The translations under genes and the position numbers were made by a program. Of a DNA stretch of 64,000 nt, positions 1 through 11,054 are shown in pieces. Each line of letters begins with the position of its first letter. Within the stretch, counting starts at the first letter, position 1. The notes beneath the pieces were generated by a model. That model made no database searches, was not told the origin of the DNA, and saw only the letters and a list, made by a program, of their open reading frames with translations. The DNA is from Anopheles merus (Eukaryota > Arthropoda > Insecta > Diptera > Culicidae). The stretch is taken from positions 38,423,255-38,487,254 of the forward strand of contig NC_054083.1 of the NCBI RefSeq assembly GCF_017562075.2, read 5' to 3'.

Positions 1-1560
1 TTCCTGTGCACAGTGCTGCAGTGTTGCTAGGGAAAGCCGCTCGTCGAGCCGCTCGGGATGCGGCTCAGCAGCTAATCGCATTAGAATGGCCATCCATTAC
101 GCTGACCCGCCGGGTTGATGCGTTGCGTTGTTTCGTTTCGGCCGGTTTCGGTTGCATGCAGGGTTTTTGGGAAAGCATTCACCCACATCCACACACACAC
201 ACACACATACACCCACTCTTGGGTGGACAGGGACGGTTTTACATGTGCCGCTGTGTGAACCAACCAATCGGTGCCGAGCGATGAGAGGCGTGTTCGCGTT
301 TGATGAGTGCAAATGATGGGGTACCTTAAAGGATTGCGTCCATCCATTCTGCGGGTATATTGCGGGCGATTGATGCCACGTTGCCAGATGCCCGGATGCG
401 CGTGGTGCTGTTCAACTGCTATTGCGATCGGTGCCGGAAATGGGCTTAAGGATATGTCGCATCCCTTTAGTGCTCCTGTGCCACGGCGTCCTGTTGCGTG
501 TGCTGGTATAGGGCAGTGCAACGGCTGTGCAATACCGCATCGCGGAAACGAGTGAGCGTGATGAGATTTACCTTGGGCCAGGGTTGAGATTTTTCGGCTC
601 GGTTTGTGATGTCGTCGATGTCGCGCTCGTCAATGCCATGGTGGCAGCAGACTAGAAGTCGAGTCTTTTCTCCTGCTGCTGCTGCGTTGGAGTGGATGGA
701 TTGAAAAGCTCGCAAATAACAATCAAGCTCAAGCGGGCGAAACATTGAGTGATGGGACCGTCCGGGACCATCCCCGATCGGGAAGCGAGTAAATATCACT
801 TCCTGGGTGGGTTGTTGCGAGAACCGTACGCGGGTTTCGCGTATACGCAGCATCCTTGCGGTTGAAAAGTTGAAAGAAGACCGTTCGGGTGGTGTGTCTA
901 TTGCGCTGCCGAGCTTAGCAGTGGATGAGCGAAGCGTAATATGCTTCAGTGCGTTGCGTTTTTGAACTATCGTTTGCTGAGCGCGGTTCTATTTCTGTGG
1001 ACGCGTGGACGCTTGATTAAAGTATGAAAAATACAATACAAAAATAAAAATACAAAATAAAAACGACGCACTGCAAGCGCTTCACCGAGTGGTTTGGCAA
1101 TGGATTCGCCAAATTGCTGGGATAAAGGTTTTGTTTTAGGGTTTTGGCCCGGCAAACCTCAAGATCAAGCTTGCGCTGGATTTTGGGTAATTTGGTCGAA
1201 CGTGTACGGTAAACCCTTGAGAGAGTGGAGTTGTTAGTTGTGTTAAATGGTGTGAGGAAAAAAATCATAAAAATTGTTCAATAAATGTTGATTGGCTATC
1301 TCCTCAACATCAAAATTGTTTTGTGTTAAAAAATTTACATAATTTCGTTATTTTGACGTTTTTTTTATACAAACTGCAGCATGCGGCTCTTTTCTGCCTA
1401 GTTGGCTTCGCATTTCTCTCCTGGGAACCTTGGAAGACTAACCATATGGCTTTTTGAGGCTCGTTTTTCCGTGACGCATAGCATAATACCATTACAGCAG
1501 AACAGTCAGTCGTATGAGGCCTCGATCGTTATAATATTTGTGTATATTATTCGTAATTAT
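1..1560. other. Non-coding sequence without a supported gene
   Basis: Short open frames overlap on both strands between 81 and 853, but none has a recognisable domain, a convincing start context or splice signals. A (CA)8-9 microsatellite lies at 191-208. From about 1,010 onward the sequence becomes AT-rich with homopolymer A runs. I see nothing else that can be supported. Confidence 0.5.
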
Positions 1561-1576
1561 AAGCCGTCCAATTGAC

Positions 1577-1692
1577 AACTTTCGATTGGGTGTATCTGAT
1601 TCTGATTCATGGATTGAAATGAATCTTTGAACGGATTCATTGAATCTGAATCACAGTTGAAAAGATTCATAAATCTCAAAAGACTCATAGAG
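1577..1692. repeat. Degenerate GATTCA/TGAATC repeat block, copy 1
   Basis: The block is built from imperfect, partly palindromic units of the type GATTCATGAATC (for example TGATTCTGATTCATGGATTG, then GAATCTTTGAACGGATTCAT, then ATTGAATCTGAATCA). A second block with the same unit type lies at about 4,800-4,905. Seen directly: repeated GATTCA, GAATC and ATTCA words in both orientations. Inferred: two members of one dispersed, mini-satellite-like repeat family of an insect genome. Confidence 0.55.
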
Positions 1693-1745
1693 TTGTTGGT
1701 TGCCTCGCACGCTTAATTTTTGTTTGTTCTCGCGATTTTTTGGCC

Positions 1746-1835
1746 GTTTCCCACATTTGTTTGGTTCAATTGTATAGATATCCAATGGGACGATACCAAT
1801 AAATCGTAGGAATGACCCAAACATTTGTGGGAAAC
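1746..1835. repeat. Short inverted repeat (fold-back) with 19-bp arms
   Basis: The left arm GTTTCCCACATTTGTTTGG (1746-1764) is the reverse complement of 1817-1835 except for two central mismatches, with a spacer of about 50 bases. The phrase CCAATAAATCGT also occurs twice in direct orientation, near 1796 and near 1870. This could be the remnant of a small inverted-repeat transposon. The loop is too long for a typical microRNA precursor. Confidence 0.5.
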
Positions 1836-1900
1836 ATCGTGAGACTAGCCCAAAAAATATGGAAACCAACCAATAAATCGTGGGAGCCCTGTACATTTGG

Positions 1901-4490
1901 CTTGTTCAGTGTTCCAAAAATCCTTTCAATTTAAATTTATATTTTTCATTTTTGGATGATGAAAATATAAATGAATGGATAGATGAATGGGGGGTTTTCA
2001 CGTAGAGTTATTGGTTTGATTACTACATTTGCAGAATGCTCGATAGCTTCCTTCATGAGTGTTTTGTTATTGAACTATCATTTAAAAAGTTTTTTTTTGC
2101 TGTCCAAAAAGCAATTGTATACTTAATTTGAGCAGAAGTATAAATACGATAATTGGTGTTGCACAATGTTTGCTCACCACCATCACCTCCAAGGGTTGAC
2201 AGGGCAACGATCGCTCCTCAAACGAGCCCCTGTGTGTGTGTGTGTGTGGCATGTCAAAGCATGGCGCGTACCGATGGGGAAACAGTTTGATTAAAAGCAA
2301 ACACAAAGCCATACGAGAATGTGAGCAAAATGGCAGCAGGAAGGAGAGCAGAACGAAGAGAAGGCTCGTTTCGCAGGGCAGACTTACAGGTGCGGCAGAC
2401 ATGTGGAAAACCTCCGGCGCAAACGTGTACATTCCGGGCAAAGTTTGGCCCGGGGAACCGCGAAAACCACACTCGTACACCCGAACGGCATCGTCGTCGA
2501 ATGCTTTCCACTGCCCCGTCCGCTCAGAGCCTTTGGTTGGTGAATTTTTGGTGCACCGGTATATCCGATTCCGGTTTTGCGTTTCGGTTGCTGTGGCGGT
2601 GTGGGCTCCACCGATCGTGCTGAAGCCTGGGGAAACCCCTTTACGGTGGGAAAATGAAAGACCATCCCCTCCAACGCCGAAGGTGGTGGTGTTTTGTTAG
2701 CTTGTGGCCAAAGCGCCAGCAGCAAAACTCCCACCAACTATAGTAGTAGTCGGCGACCGCACACTCCCAACGCACGGTGGTGCGTCACCGTGCGTGGGTG
2801 ACATGAATTAACGTGCTAACAAATGGTTGACCGCACGGTAGACGCTGCAAAATGGGGCGCAAACATCGAGCGCGCATTCTATCGCACCCGCCAGCAATTT
2901 CGTGCTGCACTGCTTCCGGTCCGTTTCCTGTGATCGATCGAATCGATAGCATGGCTAATTGGGCAGCGGTGTAAATAGACGCACAGCAAAACTGAATACG
3001 ACACAAAAAAAACACTCACACCCGCTCGTATCGGTCAGTTTAGTGAATGGTGAAAACGATTGTTTGTGTTGAAAAAAAAAAAAACACCAATAAATTCCAA
3101 CCATTTGTCGCATTTTAAATGGTTCTCGGTTTATGTTACGCAATTGATAATAAATATTCGCTAATTTGCTCTATAAAATAGCGCAAACCGGCTAGCTTTG
3201 TGGTTTGGAGTGGCACAAAACAAAACGGCTCTATAGAAAAGGCAACAAAGGAGGGTCCGTACAAGCCACAGTCAACGATTTGTGGCACCCCGCCCGACCT
3301 GCACGCAGCTACAGTGGTGTGTAAGCTTGATTAATCCCTATTTATTAGTATTAGCGATTTGTGATCTGGTTCGGCCGGGGAAGGGGCAGTGAATGCTATG
3401 CCGCGGCACATTTACACCTTTGGCGCAAACTGTGGTTTTAGCTAGTGTGCACCTTTTTTCAGTGTGCTTTGCATAATTGATTATCTGACCCCGGTGCTCA
3501 ATGTCAGATAATAATATTGCAAATGGGAAATGCGACAAATAATGGGAAAGTGTTGGTGGTGTAGGCAGGTCGTTCCGTTTGATTAACGGTTGAAATTATT
3601 TTGTACACTCAGATTTATATTGTAAATTGTAAAAGAGTGTTTGTTTGGAGGAGGTTTGTAATGTGTGATGGTAGTACTTATGTTGACATTTTAGGAGTAT
3701 TTCTGAAGAAAACTTTATGGCAAATGAGCACAACATTGTGTAGAGTTTTATTTGTTCTCTGTAAAACTAGTTTGATTGCATCGATATAATTGTGTTATGG
3801 GTTACTTCTGTGGAAATTGTAATTGCTACCCGAAAATGGTAATTATTTTACGCCTAATATTCTTAATTATGGTTTCATTTTTCTGACTTTTTCACTAAAA
3901 AGTGAAGAGCATGCACATAGTTTCATAGGATAATTAATGAACAATCGATCATTTGTTCCTCATTAATTGAAGCGCTTCTTGGTAGTTAATTTAATCCGAA
4001 AATAATGGTAAATATTTTTGGTTTTATGAATCTATCGTTGAGATACGTTCATATGAGCATGCATCTTTAAATATTTATGATGTTTGCGATATTGAATTTG
4101 TGCGATCACCGTGGTACAGTGGTTTACTATCACGATTTGCATTTTGGTTTTCATAATCTCTTTCTAATGTAATGTGAACAGCATTACAGGATTTTCCTAC
4201 TCACTTTCGAACGTGCACATCATTATTCACCACCTTCAAGATGTTTTTCAACAGCTGTCAAATGTTGTGTTGTGTTGTGCAACAAAATTCAAATTCTTAT
4301 ACAATATTTTCAACAGATCACAAAGAACTGTCAAACTCAATCCAGCTTGATGCGAGTTGAAAATTATGTGGAAGATCTGAAATATTATTGTGATGCAAAT
4401 ACCACATTTGGCAGATAATGAAACATATCTCGCAATCAAGGCAGAATTGAATGAATCCATTAGGCTGAAAATCTTTGTAGGGTTCAGTCA
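1901..4490. other. Spacer; no supported gene
   Basis: The part from about 2,160 to 3,000 is GC-richer and has overlapping ORFs on both strands, none with a recognisable domain. A (GT)9 tract lies at 2231-2248. At 3171 there is a TATA-like CTATAAAATAG, but no start codon with a convincing frame follows it. The part from about 3,600 to 4,490 is AT-rich. Confidence 0.45.
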
Positions 4491-4495
4491 CCTTC

Positions 4496-4686
4496 GAATG
4501 TAAACATTGATGTTTCATTTTTATTATAATAATTTTTAATTTCTTCAGCATGATTTTCAACACTTGGGTAAAGCCGGGTAGGCTTCAAATCCCGATGAAA
4601 AAACGATGTAAGCAGCAGTTGAAGTGTTGAAAATCATGCTGAAGAAATTGAAAATTTGCACGCGGCGAATAACAATGTTTACATTC
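4496..4686. mobile_element. Long inverted repeat / fold-back MITE-like element
   Basis: A 28-bp arm at 4538-4565 (starting AATTTCTTCAGCATG) is the exact reverse complement of 4622-4649. Further out, GAATGTAAACATTG at 4496-4509 pairs exactly with 4673-4686. The sequence between the inner arms is about 56 bases. The RNA or single-stranded DNA could therefore fold into a long hairpin. Imperfect similarity seems to continue outward, with GTCAAATG-type words near 4,256 and their complement near 4,758, so the element may be larger (about 4,250-4,770). I could not fix a target-site duplication. Fold-back MITE is the most likely class; this is inference. Confidence 0.65.
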
Positions 4687-4799
4687 AAAGCTGACTTCGA
4701 AAAACCTGTAAAAGAAATGAAAAAAAGCTCACAACCACAACATGAAGACTGTTTTTGACATTTGAAATTGTTTCAGAAAACCCTGTGACAACAACTCGC

Positions 4800-4905
4800 G
4801 ATTCCAGATTCATGTACCTTTAGAGATTCATGAATCATTTCAACTGAAATTCAGATCGATTGAATAATATCAAAGATTGAATCTGATGAATCTGAATCAA
4901 GTACA
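4800..4905. repeat. Degenerate GATTCA/TGAATC repeat block, copy 2
   Basis: Units such as GATTCATGAATCATTTCAAC and GAATCTGATGAATCTGAATC recur here, as in the block at 1,577-1,692. It lies directly after the fold-back element ending near 4,690-4,770, so it may belong to one composite repeat. Functional meaning is unknown. Confidence 0.55.
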
Positions 4906-5790
4906 CACTACACTATTGTTTTGGCTGAAATTTGGTATATTGAGGAAACTTCGATGCAACAAATGGAGCAGAGGAAACGGCGGTTTGTCGCTAATATTTA
5001 CAAGTTCATGAAAGCTCACTTGCCTTTAATCCAAGTTCTAGGTTTACCTTAAATATTTGCTTTTATTCCTTATTGATGCTTGATCATGGCATTGCTATAA
5101 CAGGTTTGTAGAATTCACACTACAGTATCGTAAATTTTGTTATACTAGTTTGATACAGGAAGAATTCGATGTACCGTTCATGTATAGCAAATTATTTGTG
5201 TAACACCTTAAGCACGAACAATGATGATAATTTTAAAAATGAACCATCATGCTCTAAGTGTATTACATGTCTCTTAACGTTAGTGGTTACATACTTCTTT
5301 AATTATGGCTCTATGCAAATACTTTTCTAGCGCAAGACAGACACTCCACTATACACCATGCTATATCACCTAATAAAATCCGTTGTGCTAAACATGCAAA
5401 CATAATTATCCACGATTATACCTGCTCATTGAATAAAGTGCCGATAGAAATATTTAAATCAACTCGCTCGCCAGCAAGTGCAATTCAATTTGTGTTTCCT
5501 GCACCAACGGCCTGTGTGCCTGGGTGTCCATTTTATGCTCCAACACGGAACTGGTAAAACGGCCCGCAACGGGTACGTCAACAATACGCCCGCTGCACTG
5601 CAATGGTCCTTCCGGTACCGATTGCCTACTCCACCGGCCACTGGTTCGATTGGATGTTTGTCGGTGTACCACACACGGCCGTATATGGTTGCGGTTAGAG
5701 CGCAAGCCTAATTGATATTTTTTTCCGCTCTGAGTTCGCTCCCTCACGTCCGATCAATTACACCTTTCACCGCCGCTCCTTTTCGAGACG
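4906..5790. other. AT-rich spacer followed by a GC-rich block with overlapping ORFs
   Basis: 4,906-5,450 is AT-rich with nothing recognisable. 5,454-5,747 is open in more than one frame; the minus-strand frame has balanced, protein-like composition toward its stop near 5,454, but there is no homology I recognise and no clear acceptor. I do not call a gene. Confidence 0.35.
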
Positions 5791-5796
5791 TTGCAG

Positions 5797-5823
5797 CTGA
5801 CTCCGGGCACTGGGCACCGGACG
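5797..5823 (+). other. Possible 27-nt micro-exon (splice-signal pair only)
   Basis: A pyrimidine-rich tract ending TTGCAG (to 5796) is followed 27 bases later by the strong donor GGTAAGTG (GT at 5824). The enclosed 27 bases keep frame. This is only a pair of good splice signals. In a window this size such pairs are expected by chance, so confidence is low. Confidence 0.12.
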
Positions 5824-8100
5824 GTAAGTGCACTGCATAATGTGTACCATCGTCCTCAAACTTCTGGCTCCGGTGTTTGGATGCAGCAGGCACCAGGAGC
5901 TCCATTTGCATCGTTTGTGTTACGTGTGCCGAATGAAGCGGATGATGGCCGCCACGAGCATGATTATGATAGTGTTTCTGCCATATTTTTCGCCGCTGCC
6001 CCGCTCAGTGGACCCGTCAATGCGGGTCGTCCAGTTCGGGGAATATGTGTGCGCCCGTATGTTTTTGTACGCCCAAGTCCGGTTGCACAAGTGGGGCACT
6101 TGTGGGTTTTAGCGATCGCGCACCGGAATATGATGCCAATCCTCGGCTGGCTTATGTCACCGGGATTTCGGACAATCGGTCACTACGCGGACGAGGCTTG
6201 CTGGTGAGACCCAGGGTGCCTACCACTGTGGTTGAGCGGTACATCCAGGCTTGCGTCCAGGGTTGGGTTTTAAATATCATTAACATTATCAACGTAATTA
6301 CGGTTGGCAAACTGTTTTACGCTCTAGTTGCCACTGGGTGAGCGCTGGGAGTGCGATAGTGTCCCCGGGCCCGGTCATCTGACCGGAGGTCCCAGTGTGA
6401 CCAGTGCTCGTTCGGATGGAGAAATTATTCGAATATGAAATTGATCGAAACGATGGCCACGGAAGCGCTCAGGTGAGCGAATATGCTGATGAGCTAATGG
6501 CAGCAGCAGCAGCGGCACTAAAACAACAGCCCGTGATGATGCCTAACGGACTGAGGTCAGTATGCTAAACCCACTGTTTTAGCATGAAACGTTAGATTTC
6601 GAGTGTGCTGGTATCAGATTTTAAGCAAATCAGAAGAGTACAAAATTGCACGGCACAGCTGGAAGTCGTGAACGGTAATAGATAAAAAACGTGATTTTTG
6701 TTAACGTAATGTGCTGAATGAGCACATGCACCTGTTTTGTGAATCTGACCGCACAGGATAATGAACGAACCGATTGTTGTAATAGGAAATAGTTGGCTAA
6801 TTTGGTTTAGCATTGTGGAAATTTTGTATAACAATAGAAAAGAGTAATGATTATTAGCTAGCACAATGCTGCAGAAATGTGAATAACAAAACTAAGAGAG
6901 ATTGGAAAAATGTTACTATTATTACTACTACTACTTGTGTTAATAACAAAGAAGAGGCAAATGTAATGGAAAACAAGGAAATAACACAAATTAACATGAA
7001 AGATGAACACATTAATAGAAATAAGGGTAAGAAATCCTATAAGTCAGAAGAATAAGAATAAGAAAAAGCAAACAAAATTGTTAGATTCAAATTATAAATG
7101 ACGTAGGTTACGTCGGAAATAAGAATATTCATGATTATGGATTGGACGAAAACTAAAATTCATCCATGAAATGAAGTGGAAAAAGAATAAAGAACAAAGA
7201 TATATAAATATTTAACAAAAGAGAATATAAAAGAACAAACAAACTAACAAGAACTATAAATAAGGTGAAAAGAATATGAATGAGAGAACTCGAACTCGAA
7301 CTCGTATTCGTCGAGATGTCTTAAAAAGTTGTATATGGGGCTTGGCTTATAACATCAATTGCCCGCTCTTCGAGATGTTTAGTTTTGTTATGAAGATGTG
7401 GATTTTTATTTCTTCTTTTTTTGCATTACACCCGTTGTCGACCTCTAGACCTTAGCTTTCAGTGACTTATTGATTACTCTTGACAGGATTGTTAGAAAAC
7501 GAAGCGGAAAAGTGATTTAATGCCGAGCACGTTAAAGCATTTTGGTTGTACTATAGCTCTTGCCAAAAAAAGTATTTTTATTGCGCCAGTTCGTTTATAA
7601 TAATCTCTCTAGCTTATCTTGCGAGTCTTTTTATCCTATTTTCATACAATTATTCTCTCTTTTTCCCATCTTTTTTACTCTCTCACCAATTCCTAACGCA
7701 TATGTCGACAGGTCGTTGGAATCATCCTATTTGCTGTTGTAAGGTTCGAAAAAGGATAGTCAGTCTTACGTATCTCAGTCTTGCGGTCCCGTCATATTCC
7801 ATACATTGTGTGTCTATTCAAGATGAATGTCTTCCTAATGTGAATATTCTCAAAGGTGCATATGCGATTTGGCTGCATCAAAATGAATACCTCTCTAAGC
7901 TGACGATCGCTTGAATATAATAATTTATTTCGTTACGCTCATATTGTGTACTGTTTTATGTTTAAAGGAAATGTTTCATCAGTTTTAGTGCTAAGTAATT
8001 GCACTCACTTAAACTAACAAGAAAAATGATATCGCAAGTGTATTAAAGTTGACTAAAATTCTGATACGCAGAGATTAAACGATATTTAATAATTCACTCC
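5824..8100. other. GC-rich block (to ~6,420) then AT-rich spacer
   Basis: 5,824-6,420 is GC-rich with open frames on both strands (one of 138 codons begins with a non-ATG codon) and no recognised domain. A short CAG run (GCAGCAGCAGCAGCGGC) lies near 6,500. 6,590-8,100 is AT-rich, with purine-rich stretches around 6,950-7,280 and no supported gene. Confidence 0.4.
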
Positions 8101-9250
8101 GTAGGACTTACACGAGACAAGCTGATTTTGGCTAGCGCTTGCAGTTTAAAGTGCAAATTAATTTTCATAATTATCTCCCACGCACTTGTAAACGCACCAC
8201 CCCCAACCACACAGCCTAGTGCCGCTGTTTGCACCATGGGATGGAAGACCAACAGTTGTACCATTATCTGTTGTGCTACCATCCCTGCACAGGTGTGTAT
8301 CAGTGTGTGTGTGCTGCTGTTGTTGTTGCTGCTGCTGCTGACGCAGCAACATCTCTTTCAACCCAACTCCCTCAGTCGGCCCAACCCAACCCGACAAAGG
8401 GGGGGGGGGGGGGGGGTGGCAAGTTCAAAATGGGCTTTTAATACGCGTGCAAAACTCGGTCGCTCGCTGTGCTGCCGTCGACCTCCGGTCGTTATTATCT
8501 GCGCGGGTCAATCTCGTCCCCTTCCCAGGTGCACGTGTGCGGGAGAGCAACCTCTTCAACTGTGTGGTGCTGGCCGGTGCAAAGCTGACCTCGTAAAAGC
8601 CGGTGGGAAAAACTTCCGCCGCTCTCGGCGCCACGGCGATATCGAGTTTCGCACTATCCGCCCGGAAAGCGGCTATGGTACACGCAATCAATTCATTATA
8701 TCACAAAATCCATGTACACTTGATGCTTCGTCGGATGTCGGACCGTTTAAGGAAAGTTTGTTCTCGGGGCCGGAGCGGGATGAACATTTCCTCCGTTCCC
8801 TCCACAGCCGTCTCCTCCAAGGGGCTTGCGTACGGCGGGAGTGCGTACCGTCACCGTCATCGGGTGTGTGCTGTTTGAAAAATAATCAATTTTAAACTGT
8901 CATCGTGATTAATGCAGATAATAACGGTAATTAATAGGATAATTCAGGAATCCCAATGCTTTCGTTTCCATTTCCGTCTTTGTGCGTGTGTGTATGTGTG
9001 TGTGTGTGTGCTCAAACGGGATTCCGATTGCGGTTCGGCTGCGTTATTGTTTTACAGTTGTTGTTGCTGTTGTTGTTGTGCTTGGAAAAGCGACGCCTCG
9101 CACTCCATTCCATGATCAGCTCACACACCGCCCCGTCTGCTGCTGGGTTGGCTGCAAACGTTTCAACGATGTGTGGCATCCGTTTCGCGAACGCACGCAC
9201 CGGTGCGGGTGTTCTCGCTTTAACGAGGATGTTATGTGCTCTTAAGTGAC
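8101..9250. other. GC-rich block with overlapping ORFs on both strands
   Basis: The plus frame 8,128-8,895 stays open for 255 codons but runs through CTG repeats (8,310-8,340) and a poly-G tract (8,399-8,416). Alternative frames on both strands are open over the same 8,430-8,880 stretch. A (GT)n tract lies at about 8,983-9,010. A run of AT-rich homeodomain-type words (GTGATTAATG, GGTAATTAATAGG) occupies 8,900-8,945. It may be a regulatory block; no gene is supported. Confidence 0.35.
8399..8416 (+). repeat. Homopolymer of 18 G
   Basis: An uninterrupted run of 18 guanines follows CCGACAAA. Such a tract can form quadruplex DNA and is prone to length error in sequencing, so the reading frame across it cannot be trusted. 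Confidence 0.9.
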
Positions 9251-10804
9251 CGCTTGAAAATCCATCGGACCGCGCTCGGTGGGAGTTTTATTTTCATTTA
9301 ACACGCTTACCGTACCATCCCTACCCACATGTGTGTGCACACCCCGTTTGGAGGACATTTTCCTGCATCATTCGTATGATACGTGCGCTTGATTAATGGA
9401 TGGTCATCGAAGGGAAGCAATAAATTGGCAATGTGAAAATTAAGTACCTGTTTTTGTATTTAATCTCGTCCCACCAGTGAGTGGTTGAGTTGAAAGGGGG
9501 AGTTTTTGTTGTTGTTGTTGTTGTTGCTTGGAAGCTTTCAAACCACGAACCGTTAAGCTGATTCAACGGAGGTGCATCTTCCGATGCGAAAAGGATGCGC
9601 AAGTTAATGATATTTTGTTGTTCAGGCAAATGGAAGATGACGTGAACTGTGAAAATGTGTAACGAGGTGAATTGGTCGTGGCAAATGAAACTGTTTGTTA
9701 AGTAACAGGTAGGGCAAAGCATTGAAAACCAACTGATGCATTCCAGTGCATATTCAATTCAATTTCACCTCATGAGTGTAACATGGAACATACCATTTCT
9801 GAGTATCATTAGCAGTTTGTGTAGCACTTTTACACGAGCAGATGGTTTTACGAGAATAGATAAACCTCTAATGGATGGTTAACAACGCCGCTGCACTTCT
9901 TGGTTATGTTATTTGAACATTGATTGTTATTTTCACTTTTGATTCGGTGTTATGGAGCTTGTTGCAAGTCTTTTTTTAACATTTATTAAGGCTAACGTTG
10001 GAATAAATTGACCAAACTTGTCTATTTTTCATGAGTTGGTCTTCATCTACATTAACGAAAAGTTAATTACACTTTCAATATTAACATCCCGTGAGTCTGC
10101 AGACAAAATTTGACTCCTCCATCAGTCGAACTCTAACTGTGATGTCCAAAAAAGTGAATAAAATACGTTCAGAAGCGAGCGTGATCAAAGAACGGCACCT
10201 CTTAGTGTCTTAAACGGACTTCGGGCGGTAGTTTGTGGACATCGTATGGGCGTGTTCCGACATCTACAATATCTTGACACTATTAGACATCAATCAAATC
10301 ATTGAAAAAAAAGCCCAGTTCTGAATGGCTAACGTCCCTGAGCGACAAAAAGCTCCAAAGGATGCTGAAAAAGCAGATCGAGGGAAATGTCATTATTTTA
10401 GCTGCATTCGCACGGCCAGGAGGTCACTGCAATCGGCCAAACAGTGAAATAGTACCTGGGTAACATACAAAATGTTTGGAAAACATGAACAATGTTTAAT
10501 AAGGAATTATAAATCGCGTCCACTGGCTTGACAGCAGCAAGCCACACCCAAAATCAATTTGATAGTTTCAAGCAAATTGCGGCCGAATTTTGAAATGACA
10601 CCCTAGTAAGCGAACCGGTCTAACATCCTCCAGGTACGTCCCATCGAAATTTCGTAAAAGCACTACTCTAACAATTTTGTTGCGAAAACTGAGGAACAAT
10701 CGTTGAAAAACTAGGTAAATCTTAAAAACATGCCTACTCGCATGTCTTCGTCCGCCACCCAGTTTTCGAGCAGCTATCAAAGTTGGTATAATATACACAG
10801 GTGG
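9251..10804. other. Spacer; no supported gene
   Basis: A (GTT)n/(TTG)n run lies at about 9,508-9,528. The stretch 10,130-10,800 gives short protein-like pieces in several broken frames and could be an eroded transposon reading frame, but I recognise no transposase motif in it. Nothing else stands out. Confidence 0.4.
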
Positions 10805-11054
10805 GTTTATCTCAAGGTGTATGTATTTAAAAGGCTGATTTTTATCGCTTCTGCTTCTGGATGAAGATTTTAAGAGTGTTTTGTGTATTTGTCAAGTAAC
10901 CTGAAAGCCTGGTCGAGCAAAAGTTTTCACCCATCCTGTCAAAAAGTGACGTTCAAGTTTGGTTATAAAAAACATGATATGAGACCATCTAGTCTACATA
11001 CACTTTGATTCTAGATTCCATCACCTGATCTATTGAATGCACCTTGAGATAAAC
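10805..11054. mobile_element. MITE-like element, 250 bp, with 15-bp perfect terminal inverted repeats
   Basis: The left end GTTTATCTCAAGGTGTATG (10805 onward) is mirrored at the right end: the last 15 bases up to 11054 are the exact reverse complement of GTTTATCTCAAGGTG, and similarity continues with mismatches for a few more bases. The interior is AT-rich and has no ORF. I could not define a target-site duplication with certainty, so the superfamily is open. The size, paired ends and lack of coding capacity fit a non-autonomous DNA transposon. Confidence 0.7.

Noticed and set aside
1744..1838. microRNA precursor
   Set aside because: Arms are about 19 bp with two central mismatches and the loop is about 50 bases; no known mature microRNA sequence is present. 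I looked for common insect microRNAs by eye in the whole window and found none.
5797..5823. 27-nt micro-exon, and a similar one at 47,066-47,092
   Set aside because: Only splice-signal pairs; with several GTAAGT words in 64 kb such coincidences are expected. The first is listed at very low confidence, the second not called.
8128..8895. Longest open frame of the window (255 codons, plus)
   Set aside because: It runs through CTG repeats and an 18-base poly-G, other frames on both strands are also open over the same DNA, and no domain is visible.
10130..10800. Eroded Tc1/mariner-type transposase
   Set aside because: Several short protein-like pieces in broken frames, but none of the motifs expected of that family (catalytic D,D region, paired-like helices) could be recognised.
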